A stretch of DNA of 64,000 bases from Fimbriiglobus ruber (lineage in GTDB: Bacteria; Planctomycetota; Planctomycetia; Gemmatales; Gemmataceae). The stretch's first letter is position 1; each line of letters opens with the position of its first letter. A program made the position numbers and the translations under genes. The stretch spans positions 434,001 to 498,000 of the forward strand of contig NZ_NIDE01000005.1 of assembly GCF_002197845.1 (NCBI RefSeq), given 5' to 3'. Shown in pieces: positions 1-8,548 of the stretch. Under the pieces are notes generated by a model. The model made no database searches and had not been told where the DNA came from. It was given only the letters and a program-made list of their open reading frames with translations.

Positions 1-830
1 CACGACGCCAACGGTTTCCTGCCGCCGGCCTGGAACGGGTACTCCGTCTCCATGTCGGGCCGGGCCACACCGGCGACGCCCAAGACCGGCATGCTCCCGG
101 GCACGCTGCACTTTTACATCCTGCCGTACATCGAGCAAACGGCCCTCTTCCAGCTCGCCACGACGCCGTACGGGTCGATGACGCCGGGCGTTTACACGAC
201 GAGTATCAAAACTTACCTCTGCCCGTCGGACGCAAGCCGTGGCGTCACGCAAAACTACAGCAACACGACGGCCGGGTTCACCAACTATTCCGATAACCTG
301 ATGGTCTTCGACCCGAACAAGCCGGGGCAACTCACGACGATCATGGTCGACGGGACCTCGAACACGGTCATGTTCGGTGAACGCTATCAGACGTGCGCAC
401 TGAACAGTGGGTCGTTCACTCAATCGTTGTGGGCCCAGTATCCTGGTGGCCAGAGTTCGCCCCTGGCGATCAGCTCGTTAGTCGCGGACCAACCCGCGTA
501 CGCGTCGCCGTTCGGCTACTGGGACGCGGGTTACACGACCGGCCGGCCGTTGCCCAACTTCGCCAACAAGGGGGGCGACACGGCCCGAACCAGCGTGCCG
601 CCCCTTACACCAGCACGAACACCGCCGGATGGACTCCTTTCCAGACCGCCTCGACCGGACTCACACCGACCAACTGCAACTACATGACACTCAGTTCGTG
701 TCACCCGGGCTGCCTCATGGTCGGTCTGGGCGACGGGAGCATCCGGGCGGTGAATAACGGCGTGTCGACTGTCACCTGGATGCAAGCCTGCAATCCCAAC
801 GATGGTGCGCCGCTGGGATCGGACTGGTAA
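1..830 (+). pseudogene. DUF1559 (prepilin-like H-X9-DG) protein, 5' partial, frameshifted
   Basis: The reading frame is already open at base 1, so the start lies outside the window. The frame that begins at base 1 carries the DUF1559 core: HDANGFLPP at the very start, LHFYILPYIEQTALF, then YLCPSDAS and DGTSNTVMFGE. This frame runs into non-family sequence after about base 598. The family's C-terminal signature (GCLMVGLGDGSIRAV followed by STVTW) is in another frame and ends at the stop at 828-830. The break sits near the C-rich stretch at 598-604. DUF1559 proteins are abundant pseudopilin-like secreted proteins of Planctomycetes. A true frameshift pseudogene and a sequencing error both fit. 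Confidence 0.85.
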
Positions 831-994
831 TGCGACGGCGAAACAAACCGCAATTATTGGATAGCGGAAAGCGTTTCCCCACGGTCATCGCGTTCCAGTC
901 CCGATGAACGGCTTGTTCGCGAGTTAAAATCGGCTCCCATAACACTGGACGCGGGCAAACGGGGTGCGCGAGTCCATTCCACGCTAAGCCGAGG

Positions 995-1073
995 GGCCAG
1001 CGAAGAGGGGCAGCGGTCGCCGACTCCGGGTTCACCCTCCGGAATTGGCGACCGTTGCCCCTCTTCGCTGGCC
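995..1073. repeat. Long hairpin: 35-bp imperfect inverted repeat with 9-nt loop
   Basis: Arms 995-1029 and 1039-1073 match at 32 of 35 positions around a 9-base loop (1030-1038). It lies in the gene-free stretch 831-1222, downstream of the DUF1559 gene. No T-run follows on either side, so it is either a factor-independent type stem without a U-tract or a small palindromic repeat. No coding sequence is convincing between 831 and 1227. Confidence 0.75.
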
Positions 1074-1227
1074 TCCCGCATTCCCGGAATAGTCCGCGGC
1101 CTTTCGCGAAACGGCGTTCGGCGCGGCGCGGAAGTCCATCGTTGACATCCGCCAGACCGTCCAGTACGGTCTAAACAACTTTCGGGCCGTTTCTTTTCGG
1201 CTTCCTCGGTGATGCGAATAGGCATCG

Positions 1228-2934
1228 CCTAGGCTGATCGGAAGTCGGGCTGGCCGTGGTTTTTGGTTCATCCCGGATTGGGTACGGTTTTTCCCGGGGA
1301 CGGGTCGGTGCCGAGGAACTTCCGCCGCAGCCACTGGACCGTCGACCCGAACATGAGTTTCGCCCACGTCTGAACGACCTTCTCCGGCACCCGCTCGAGG
1401 TCGGCCTGGATTTGTTCCGGGGTGGTCGTCCCGATCATCGCCCCCAACCCCACGCTCAACCCCGTCAACCCACTGGCCGATTGGTCCCCGGACAACCGCT
1501 TGAGAACCCCGAACGCGGATTCCACGATCTCCGTACTCCCGACCAGCCGTTCCCCCGGACGGGCCGCCCGGGTCTCCCGCCCGACGTACGCCCGCAACCG
1601 GTTCCGCAGGCGTTCCGTGGTCGGATGGTCGCGGGTCGCCAACGGCTCCCACGCCTCGGCGACCAGGGCCGGGGTCCGGGCGCCGAACCCGTCGACCCGG
1701 ACCACCCGGACGGTCGCCTGGGCCAGCGCGTGTTGGTCGGCCCAGACCGGCAGCGCCGCCGCGTACCCGGCCACCCACCCGTAGTGCGCCACCACGTCCG
1801 CATCCGGTTCCGCGGCCTGCAACTTCCGCAGAACGAACGGGCCGAACCGGACGAACGCGGCCACACTCAGGTACCGTCCCCGAGCCCGCAACGTTGGGGC
1901 CATCAGGTGCGCCGACCGGGTCTGGCGAATCGCCGCCGCGGTGGCCGCCATCTGGCGGGTGAACGCCGCCCACTGGGGATCGCCCTCCCAGTAGTGCTTG
2001 AGCAGGTTAGCCGCGACGTGGGTCACGTCCGCCACCCCGACGGTGTCCGGATACCGGACCCGGAAGTCCTGAATGCCGGCCCGCCATTCGGTCGCCCCGT
2101 CGGACACGATCTGCCGCGGCGGCCCGGTCCGGGCGACCGCGTCGGCCAGCGCGGTGGCGACCTGCGCGCGGTTCGTGGTGGCCATCGGAACCAGGGCCAG
2201 GAGATGCACATCAGCCAACGGGAGGGGGCGGACCCCGAACGGCACCTGATCGAGTGGGATGCCAAAGATGGCGAACAATTTCTGGTGACCGATCTGGAGG
2301 GTGTGGTCGATCAGCCACGCCCACGAGTGGTCGTGGGCCAGGGGGCGCGTGAGGTGGGCGTACCCGAGTCGGACGACCCACGACCGGACGGTGGTCGGGC
2401 ACGGCGTCCGGTCGGTGTCCAGGGCGGTCGGCCCGGCGGCGGCCACGACGGCCAGCGCGGCGGCCGTTCCGCGGAACGACAACCCGGCCTGCCGGACGAG
2501 GGCGACGGCGAGACCGATGACGGCGACGGGGTATTGGCCGCCGCGGGGGACAAATCTTTTTGGGGGGCGCGACATCGCCCGCGTCGGCCCCATCCGGGCG
2601 ATACCGGGCGACTTCCTGTTCGAGGTGGTCGACCCGTTGTTGCAGGTGGTCGACCCGCTGTTGCAGGTCCTCGGCCCGCTGACGATGACGTTGGCGGGAC
2701 GCGACGAGATCCCGGACGCGGATGGTCAAGGCTTTCTGTTCGGCTTTGCGGGCGGCCGCTTTCGCTTTCCAGGCGTCCCGCGAGCGGACCAGTTTGGGGA
2801 TCAGAATCCGGGGCGGGGTGTGGAATGCCGTTGCGGTTGCCATGCGACCCTCGTGCCCGACGAACGGGAAACAATTCCCGGAAGTAGAACCGCGAGAATA
2901 ATCCGCGACAAGCCCAACTTCTGATCAGCCTAGG
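1228..2934 (-). mobile_element. Insertion sequence, 1707 bp, family not assigned, with TIRs and 5-bp target duplication
   Basis: Both ends start with CCTAGGCTGATC. The 32-bp terminal inverted repeats (1228-1259 and 2903-2934) agree at about 27 positions. The 5-mer CATCG flanks the element on both sides (1223-1227 and 2935-2939), as expected for a target-site duplication. It carries one transposase in two reading frames on the minus strand. Removing it joins an intergenic region just upstream of the gene at 2969, so the insertion probably changed that gene's leader rather than its coding part. Confidence 0.88.
1268..2843 (-). CDS. Transposase encoded in two overlapping frames (orfA/orfB type)
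   Basis: The upstream frame starts at 2843 (ATG) and encodes a basic, coiled-coil N-terminus with repeated QQRVDHL heptads. The downstream frame (1268-2593, with its own ATG at 2593) encodes the main 441-residue part. Likely acidic catalytic residues are in the segments SDGATEW, VADVTH and STEIVESAFGVL. The frames cross at a run of six C followed by five A (minus strand, 2567 to 2557). Continuing orfA into orfB there needs a +1 (or -2) shift. This may be programmed frameshifting or transcript slippage that makes the full transposase, or two separate proteins, or a decayed gene. I cannot assign the IS family from sequence alone. Confidence 0.75.
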
Positions 2935-2968
2935 CATCGCCCGTGTCTTTCATCCGGGAATCCCGCCA

Positions 2969-3676
2969 ATGACCCGCATGCACCTCCTTTTCCTCGGGGC
3001 CGTTCTCGCGGTCGTCCTCGGCACCGACCCGGGCCGCGGCGACACCCCCGACCCGATCGCCAAGAAACTGGACGCGGCCAAGACCAAGTACGAGACGGAG
3101 ATGAAGAAGGTCAAGGCCGACGCCAAGAAGTACTTCGACGCCCGGGCCGAGAAGGCCCGGAACGCCGGGAAGGACAACAAGAAGTTGCTGGACGAGGTGA
3201 CGGACGAGCGGAAGACGTTCGAGGAATTGAGCGTGATCCGGGCGGACAAGGGGTTGGCCCCAGTCGCCCGGCGGGTTCAGGTGGCCCAGGCCGATGTGGA
3301 CAAGGCGTTCGGGCTGGCGGCCGATGCCTACACGAAAGCCAAGAAGGACGACCTGGCAGCGGCTGTTACCCGCGAACGAGAGCAATTCTTCTCGAAGGCC
3401 GCGATCCGCATCGCCCCAAGTGGCAATCTGTGGATGAGTCTGTTCAACGGGAGGGATCTGACCGGATGGACCGGCCAGGATAAAGGGCGAGATCCAATCG
3501 TCGTGGACAAAGGCATCATAAAAATAGAACACAAAAAAGGGATTGAAAGCGGCATGGGAACGGAAGAGGCAACCCATGCAAAGGATATGCCGCTGTCTGA
3601 GGATTTCCCGGTGGAGTCTCTCTCACGCGTTGATTATGCGGCGATTTCCAGCTCGTTTGGCTCCGCAGCGACGTGA
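2969..3676 (+). pseudogene. Secreted DUF1080 (3-keto-disaccharide hydrolase-like) protein, truncated by an IS
   Basis: The ATG at 2969 opens a signal peptide (MTRMHLLFLGAVLAVVLG), then a Lys/Ala-rich helical region (about residues 25-145), then the start of a DUF1080 domain, recognised by SLFNGRDLTGW near residue 155. The normal domain is about 180-200 residues. Here only about 60 remain before the ISKra4-type element begins at 3610, and the last 22 residues (after LSEDFP) are IS sequence. DUF1080 proteins are common secreted carbohydrate-active or beta-sandwich proteins in Planctomycetes. The truncated product is probably non-functional. Confidence 0.8.
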
Positions 3677-5326
3677 CCTCCCATGATGGGCTGTGGCCGC
3701 GCGGCCAACACCCGCCCGTACACGACATCCCAGATCCCGCTCAGGAAGACCACCCGCAGGTTCAAGATCGTCTGCGCCCCGTCCTTCGCCCATCGCATCC
3801 CGCGGAGCTTCAACCGCTGGATGAAGACCGTCTTGCACGCCGCCTCGGTGCCCCCACTGCCCAACGGTACCCCCACCCGTCGGTACGTCGCGTAGTCTAT
3901 GTGGCTCATCCGATTCCGCAGGTACGCGTACGCCCGGTCGTACTCCTTCTTCTGGACCCGTGTCAGCGTTCGGGCCGCCCGGAACGCCGCGGCCGAGTGC
4001 AAGACCCGGTTCACCCCGCCCGGCAGGAGCAACCACGTCAGCATCGTCTTCGCCCAACCCACGGCCCGCGCGTTGTCGCCGAACAGCATGTTCGCCAGCG
4101 CCCACACCCGCTCGCTCGCGTGGTAGTAATCGACCACCCGGACCCATGCGAGTGCGGCCCCGGTCCGCGGGTGTGTCATCCTCCGGAGGACGCGGTCGTC
4201 GTACCCCGTCTCGTTGTCCCCGGTGTCCGTCACGTCGCACCACCGGGGTACCGGACCCTCCCACCGGGTAAGCACGTCGCGGATCACGGCCGTCAAGGCC
4301 CCACGCATCGCCGGCCGGCCGGGTTCGGGCGCGTACGCCAAGTACACGGTCCCCAACCGCGTCCCCCGGCGGTCGTACACGCGGACCGTGCTCGTGCTGG
4401 CCACCTCGTACAGACTCCCACGTTTCATCCGCAGGCGGAGCGTGATCCCGTCCCGACCGACGCACACGACCGGCTTGTGGCGGCCGGTCGATGCGCCCGC
4501 CGCGGCCAGCCAGGTCCGGAGTTGGTCGACCTGGGCGTCGTGCCGGTACACGCCCATCTCGTCCGACACGGCCCGACTCACCGGCCGCCATTTCTTGACC
4601 CCCCAACCGACCCCGTGGTCCGCCCGCAACCGGGCCAGGATCTGCTGTTGGTTGGCCCCGGCCGCGGCCAACAACTGGCACGCCCGGGCGGCCAGGGCCG
4701 GACTCGCCCCGTGGACCAACCCGAGTCGGTGGGCCCGCGGGAAGAGCATCGGCTCGCCTGCCTGGGACGGCCGGTCGCCGATCCGCCGGACGACCAGTTG
4801 GCCGAACACGGTCCACACGTTCTGCCGGGTTTTCGCGTGAACCCGGGTGTACGTCTCGTGCTCGAACCGGGCGTGCCGGGGTTGATCGACGGCGGCGGCG
4901 GGTTCGACCTGGTTGTAGCGGAATGGGACGACCTGCCGGCCCAACTCGCGGACCACGATCTGGACATCGTGCTCGAACTGAAGGGTCCGGGCCGGGGTGA
5001 CGGGTTCGGACCGGAAGGCGTCGACGAGAGCCCGGAGTTGTGCCCCGGACGCGGCCCACCGATCGTCGCGGGATCGGTCCGGGTGGCCGGGCGCGTCGGA
5101 TTCGGACGGGGCCGCACACGTGGCCATGACGAGGGTCAGGGGAATAGAAAGGGTCATGCGGCGTTCCTTCGCTCGAGGAGTTGTGGTAAACCCAACGAGA
5201 GTCGGAACGCCGCACCTTTTCAAGTACAAACGGCGATCGGCGCGGGGCGGAAAAGGGACTCGCCGCTTGTTTCCCGGCCCGAAGGCCAAAAACCCCGGCA
5301 TTTCACAGCGTCAGAGAGACTTCACC
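3610..5326 (-). mobile_element. ISKra4-family insertion sequence, about 1.7 kb
   Basis: Inverted ends are visible: GGTGGAGTCTCTCTCACGC from 3610 and, on the other strand from 5326, GGTGAAGTCTCTCTGACGC (two differences in 19). The single transposase gene is on the minus strand. No target duplication is evident. The genes on either side (DUF1080 on the left, beta-propeller on the right) are both truncated exactly at the element ends, which points to an adjacent deletion or a recombination product rather than a simple insertion. Confidence 0.8.
3634..5157 (-). CDS. ISKra4-family transposase
   Basis: From the ATG at 5157 (preceded by AAGGAA) the product is about 507 residues. The C-terminal region has the family signature GVPLGSGGTEAACKTVF followed by RLKLRGMRWAKDGAQ and LNLR, typical of ISKra4 transposases, and the middle has WCDVTDTGDNETGY and VVDYYHASERVWALAN. 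The same frame continues upstream to 5301, but that part overlaps the IS end and lacks a ribosome site. It catalyses element transposition. The copy looks intact. Confidence 0.85.
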   Translation of the reverse strand: MTLSIPLTLVMATCAAPSESDAPGHPDRSRDDRWAASGAQLRALVDAFRSEPVTPARTLQFEHDVQIVVRELGRQVVPFRYNQVEPAAAVDQPRHARFEHETYTRVHAKTRQNVWTVFGQLVVRRIGDRPSQAGEPMLFPRAHRLGLVHGASPALAARACQLLAAAGANQQQILARLRADHGVGWGVKKWRPVSRAVSDEMGVYRHDAQVDQLRTWLAAAGASTGRHKPVVCVGRDGITLRLRMKRGSLYEVASTSTVRVYDRRGTRLGTVYLAYAPEPGRPAMRGALTAVIRDVLTRWEGPVPRWCDVTDTGDNETGYDDRVLRRMTHPRTGAALAWVRVVDYYHASERVWALANMLFGDNARAVGWAKTMLTWLLLPGGVNRVLHSAAAFRAARTLTRVQKKEYDRAYAYLRNRMSHIDYATYRRVGVPLGSGGTEAACKTVFIQRLKLRGMRWAKDGAQTILNLRVVFLSGIWDVVYGRVLAARPQPIMGGHVAAEPNELEIAA

Positions 5327-6527
5327 CTTTTGAAGTGTCAAATTCCAGCGTTTTCGACCAATCTTTCATTCCAAGAGTCACGCGGAGGCGATCATTGACG
5401 AAATGGAGATCAGATATGTAGAGAATATGCGGGCTATATGTGTGCCATCTTTCTGGCTCGAATCTGTGGCTGTAATTTGATTTAGGCGGTGATAGTGTGC
5501 CATTAAACGGAACCCGTAATTCCATTTCGCGAGTGAGTCCCGAACCTAATTCAACAGAAACAATCGGGAATCTATACACGTGATCTTTTGGTCCTTCTAC
5601 GTATCCCCCCGCCCGAGCGCGAAAGACTTTTGTGTCCGCGAAAGCGATAGAATCGTCTTTCTGCTCGGATGTCAGCCACACGTCCTTGGAAAAATCAGGC
5701 GGCTGCCGAAACCATTCAACTGTACACAGCAAATTTGGCCTTCTCGAGAATTCTCTGACTACCCGGTTTGACGGCGCCAGGCTTACAAAACTGCAGTCGC
5801 GACACGCCCATACCAGGTTGCCCTTGTGGATACGATATTCATCTGCCCGCACCATTCTTGGGAGTGTTACCGTACTGATCGGGTTGCCATCAGTACCTAT
5901 TTCGTACACCACACATTCGGACAGTTGCCCGGGATACCGCGTTGATCCTTTGGCGACGGCTACGAATATGCTGCCCTCATCTTTTGATGTCGTGGGAATA
6001 AATATCGGCCCGCCAACGATTGCATTTGACTGTGGTAATTTGCTGTCGTCCGTTATTGGCAGAGGTTTCAAATCACCTGCCGGATTTCTGGGGTTCCTCA
6101 CGAAATTGTAAACATACGCACTGGGGCCAATATATTCCCGCTCGAATTCCCAAACGCGCTCGATTTGCCAACTGGTAACACCGGTGGCCATTTCCAGGCA
6201 GACAAGGTTTTCCAGGGGTCCGGCACAAACTAAAACATTCTTGCCCATTTTAACCAATGCACGAGCCGCGGGATACGCTCCGCGGGAAATGTCTCCTAAA
6301 AAATGTACCAGTGTCGGGTACATAGTCGGTTTTTTAACCGGGGTAAACGACCTTGACCACAATTGCTTCGGTGGCTCAGTATCGAAGCAAATAACTCGGT
6401 ATGAATTAATTCGACTGTTCGTTTGACGCTTCTCATCGTACGTAGCCGTATTGGCAAGTATGACGATGCGATCCCGCTCCACCAAAATACTCTCCACTGT
6501 TTCATGTTGTTCGGGCCGAGTGGGACC
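5322..6527 (-). pseudogene. Beta-propeller secreted protein, 3' part (split by ISAs1 element)
   Basis: This is the larger, C-terminal part of a gene whose 5' part lies at 7829-8281. Deleting the IS (6528-7818) and one copy of the 10-bp duplication joins the two in one frame: ...LEDIQIGGPT then RPEQHETVESILVERD. The fragment has repeated PQQ/WD-like blades, for example NVLVCAGPLENLVCLEMATG and GSIFVAVAKGS. Its C-terminus is also damaged: the stop codon (TGA at 5322-5324) is supplied by the terminal repeat of the ISKra4 element. A GTG at 6497 could restart translation, but the product would lack a signal peptide. Confidence 0.82.
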
Positions 6528-7818
6528 CAGGGCAATCGCACCTCAAAACCCCTTGATTTTCAACAAAATTTCTTCCATGTATGCCTCGTCCCATCCAGCC
6601 TTTAATCGCATCCCATTGAGGCTCGACTTCGTTTTGATCTGCTTGAGGACCGAGAGCACCATCCGCCGCAACCAGCCGACGTTCTCGGCCTGGGCGTCCT
6701 CATCTCCATTCCGTACACGACTGGCATCCTCCCGGAACACCACATCTAACACCCAATGTAACCCATTCTCAATGCCCCAATGATTCCGCGCCCACCCGGC
6801 GAACTGCCGAGCCGAGGCGACCCGACTACTGATGTAAAAGCGCGTCTCGGTCTGGCTCTTCCCCTTCTCCCCACGCTCCGAGACCACCACGATCACACTC
6901 GTGAGGTCCTTCCACAATGCGTAATCCCGGACCCCCTTCCGGATCTCGTCCACGTCCGTCAGCACCCAACATTGCCGCAGTTCCTCCCGACCCCGAGTCG
7001 TCTTCTCCTGGGCAAACCCGTCCCACGTACCCGACGCGAACTCCTGCTCCAAGGCGTGATCAAACAGAGCCTCGAGATCCGCGCGCAGATGGGGTTGATT
7101 GTCCTTTACCGCGAGCAGGTAATCGCCCCCCTCGGCACGGATCGTGGTGGCGATCTCCTTCTGGCAGCCCATGGCGTCGATACTCACCAACGCCCCCGAG
7201 ATCTCAATCAATTCCAACAACTTCGGGATCGCGGTGATCTCGTTCGACTTGTCGTCGACGGCCACTTGGCCGAGACTCAGGCGGGCATCGGTGGCCCACG
7301 CGCTGACCAAGTGGAGTGCCGTGACCCCGGCCCCGGCGTCCTCCGATCCGGCCAACCGCTTGCCATCGATCGCGATGTGCGCGCGTCCGAGTTTCCCGCA
7401 CACGTCGGCGATCCATTGACCGAAGCACGCCTGAAACGCGGCCGGTTTGAGATGGGCAAACACCCGCCCGAAAGTGTCGTGGGACGGGATCCCGTGGACC
7501 AGTGGGAGGAACCGCCGGAACCATCCGATCTTGGCCCGGCCGAACGTTTCGACGGCGACCCAATCGTTGGCCCCGCCGATGGCCGCGCACAGGGCGATGG
7601 TCAGAATCTCGTGCAAGTTGTGAGCCAACGTCCGCCCCGGGCGGCGCGGGTCCTCCAAGGTGCGGAAGGCCTCAACGAAGGGCGCGGGAGGAGTCGTGTC
7701 CATAGGATGCGGTAACCATCCGTGGTTATGAGAGAACCCGATCGTCATTTCTCAATATATTAAAGGTGACAACCCGAGCCAGATCGCCCAGACTGCCTGT
7801 TGTGATGCGATTGCCCTG
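6528..7818 (-). mobile_element. ISAs1-family insertion sequence, 1291 bp, with perfect 10-bp target duplication
   Basis: The ends carry 13-bp perfect terminal inverted repeats: CAGGGCAATCGCA from 6528 and its complement ending at 7818. The 10-mer GAGTGGGACC is duplicated directly outside (6518-6527 and 7819-7828). Perfect ends, a perfect duplication and an intact transposase indicate a recent insertion. The target is a secreted beta-propeller gene on the minus strand. Confidence 0.93.
6543..7703 (-). CDS. ISAs1-family transposase (DDE type)
   Basis: The product is 386 residues from the ATG at 7703; an in-frame ATG at 7748 also exists. The N-terminus has the ISAs1-associated domain (FRTLEDPRRPGRTLAHNL, then IGGANDWVAVETFG). 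The DDE domain has IAIDGKRLAGS (first Asp), VSIDAMGCQKEIA (second Asp), DYLLAVKDNQ, and NHWGIENGLHWVLDVVFRED (Glu). This gene moves the 1291-bp element around it and appears complete. Confidence 0.92.
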   Translation of the reverse strand: MDTTPPAPFVEAFRTLEDPRRPGRTLAHNLHEILTIALCAAIGGANDWVAVETFGRAKIGWFRRFLPLVHGIPSHDTFGRVFAHLKPAAFQACFGQWIADVCGKLGRAHIAIDGKRLAGSEDAGAGVTALHLVSAWATDARLSLGQVAVDDKSNEITAIPKLLELIEISGALVSIDAMGCQKEIATTIRAEGGDYLLAVKDNQPHLRADLEALFDHALEQEFASGTWDGFAQEKTTRGREELRQCWVLTDVDEIRKGVRDYALWKDLTSVIVVVSERGEKGKSQTETRFYISSRVASARQFAGWARNHWGIENGLHWVLDVVFREDASRVRNGDEDAQAENVGWLRRMVLSVLKQIKTKSSLNGMRLKAGWDEAYMEEILLKIKGF

Positions 7819-7828
7819 GAGTGGGACC

Positions 7829-8281
7829 CCCGATCTGAATATCCTCCAGCCACTTTCCGGTAGCAAAGTTGAGCCTCCAGATTTTAGCCAGAGACTTGCG
7901 ATCGGGTCTTTGACGGCCCAGGCTGACGCTCGTGAAATAAGCCATTCGCTCATCATGTCCCAGCAAAACCGGCTCGGCGTCGGCCGGAAACTTTGTCGTC
8001 CATAGCGGGCTGTCGCCGTCGGAATTGGATGATTTGATTTCTCTGTCATCAATGACGAAAGAGTATTTCCCAATTCTTGTTTCCTGACGGGACAAATTGT
8101 TTAATGCCACAGGCTTTAACTCGATATCACCTGCTGATAGCCTGCAATTGTTGACGTCCGGAGAGATGGGCTCGGAGTTCTTATCTTCGGGCGGTTTGTC
8201 GGCACCTCTGGCCGATGAAACCCCGTTGCTTACGGCAAACGCCAAAAACAGCCAGCAGCCCAGGAAGTTTAGCTTGCCCAC
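7829..8281 (-). pseudogene. Beta-propeller secreted protein, 5' part (split by ISAs1 element)
   Basis: The start is GTG at 8281 behind AAAGGGG. It is followed by a signal peptide (LNFLGCWLFLAFAVSNG, cleavage near SSARG) and the beginning of a propeller-like domain (GHDERMAYFTS, WRLNFATGKWLEDIQIGG). The frame then enters the ISAs1 element. The 3' part continues at 6527. Together they would give a protein of roughly 550 residues before the second truncation at 5326. Function of the intact protein is unknown; the fold suggests binding or a scaffold in the cell envelope. Confidence 0.8.
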
Positions 8282-8432
8282 GGCTTGCCCCTTTCTTTAA
8301 CAGGAACAACAGATTAGAGAAGCGATGGTCCGTTTCAGGTAGTTGCATAGCGATTTTCCAGACTACCCTGGGCTTCCAGGCTTGGCAATCGACTCGGTGA
8401 CGGGGCTTCAATTCTTACGGGCAACAGCGTTA

Positions 8433-8484
8433 CGTACGAACACGCCAGCCGCGAGCGGTCGCTCGCGGCTGGCGTGTTCGTACG
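8433..8484. terminator. Perfect 25-bp hairpin between converging units
   Basis: Arms 8433-8457 and 8460-8484 are perfectly complementary, separated by only two bases. It lies 64 bp beyond the stop codon of the topoisomerase gene (minus strand) and faces the start of the beta-propeller gene. The very strong GC-rich stem is typical of terminator-like stems seen elsewhere in this chromosome (20284, 39446). No T-run follows. Confidence 0.7.
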
Positions 8485-8548
8485 CGATGAATTTCGGGGG
8501 CGCCAGTCGACGTTACACTTGGAATCGTTCCCTCCGGCCGGTGCGGGG

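Noticed and set aside
1032-1973. Long open frames antisense to or beside the first transposase (also 1256-2887 on the other strand)
   Set aside because: Composition is the Arg/Pro/Gly-rich pattern of GC-rich shadow frames; the terminal repeats and the transposase frame explain the region.
3673-5421. 582-codon plus-strand frame opposite the ISKra4 transposase
   Set aside because: Shadow of the transposase gene: low-complexity Arg/Pro/His composition and no motif.
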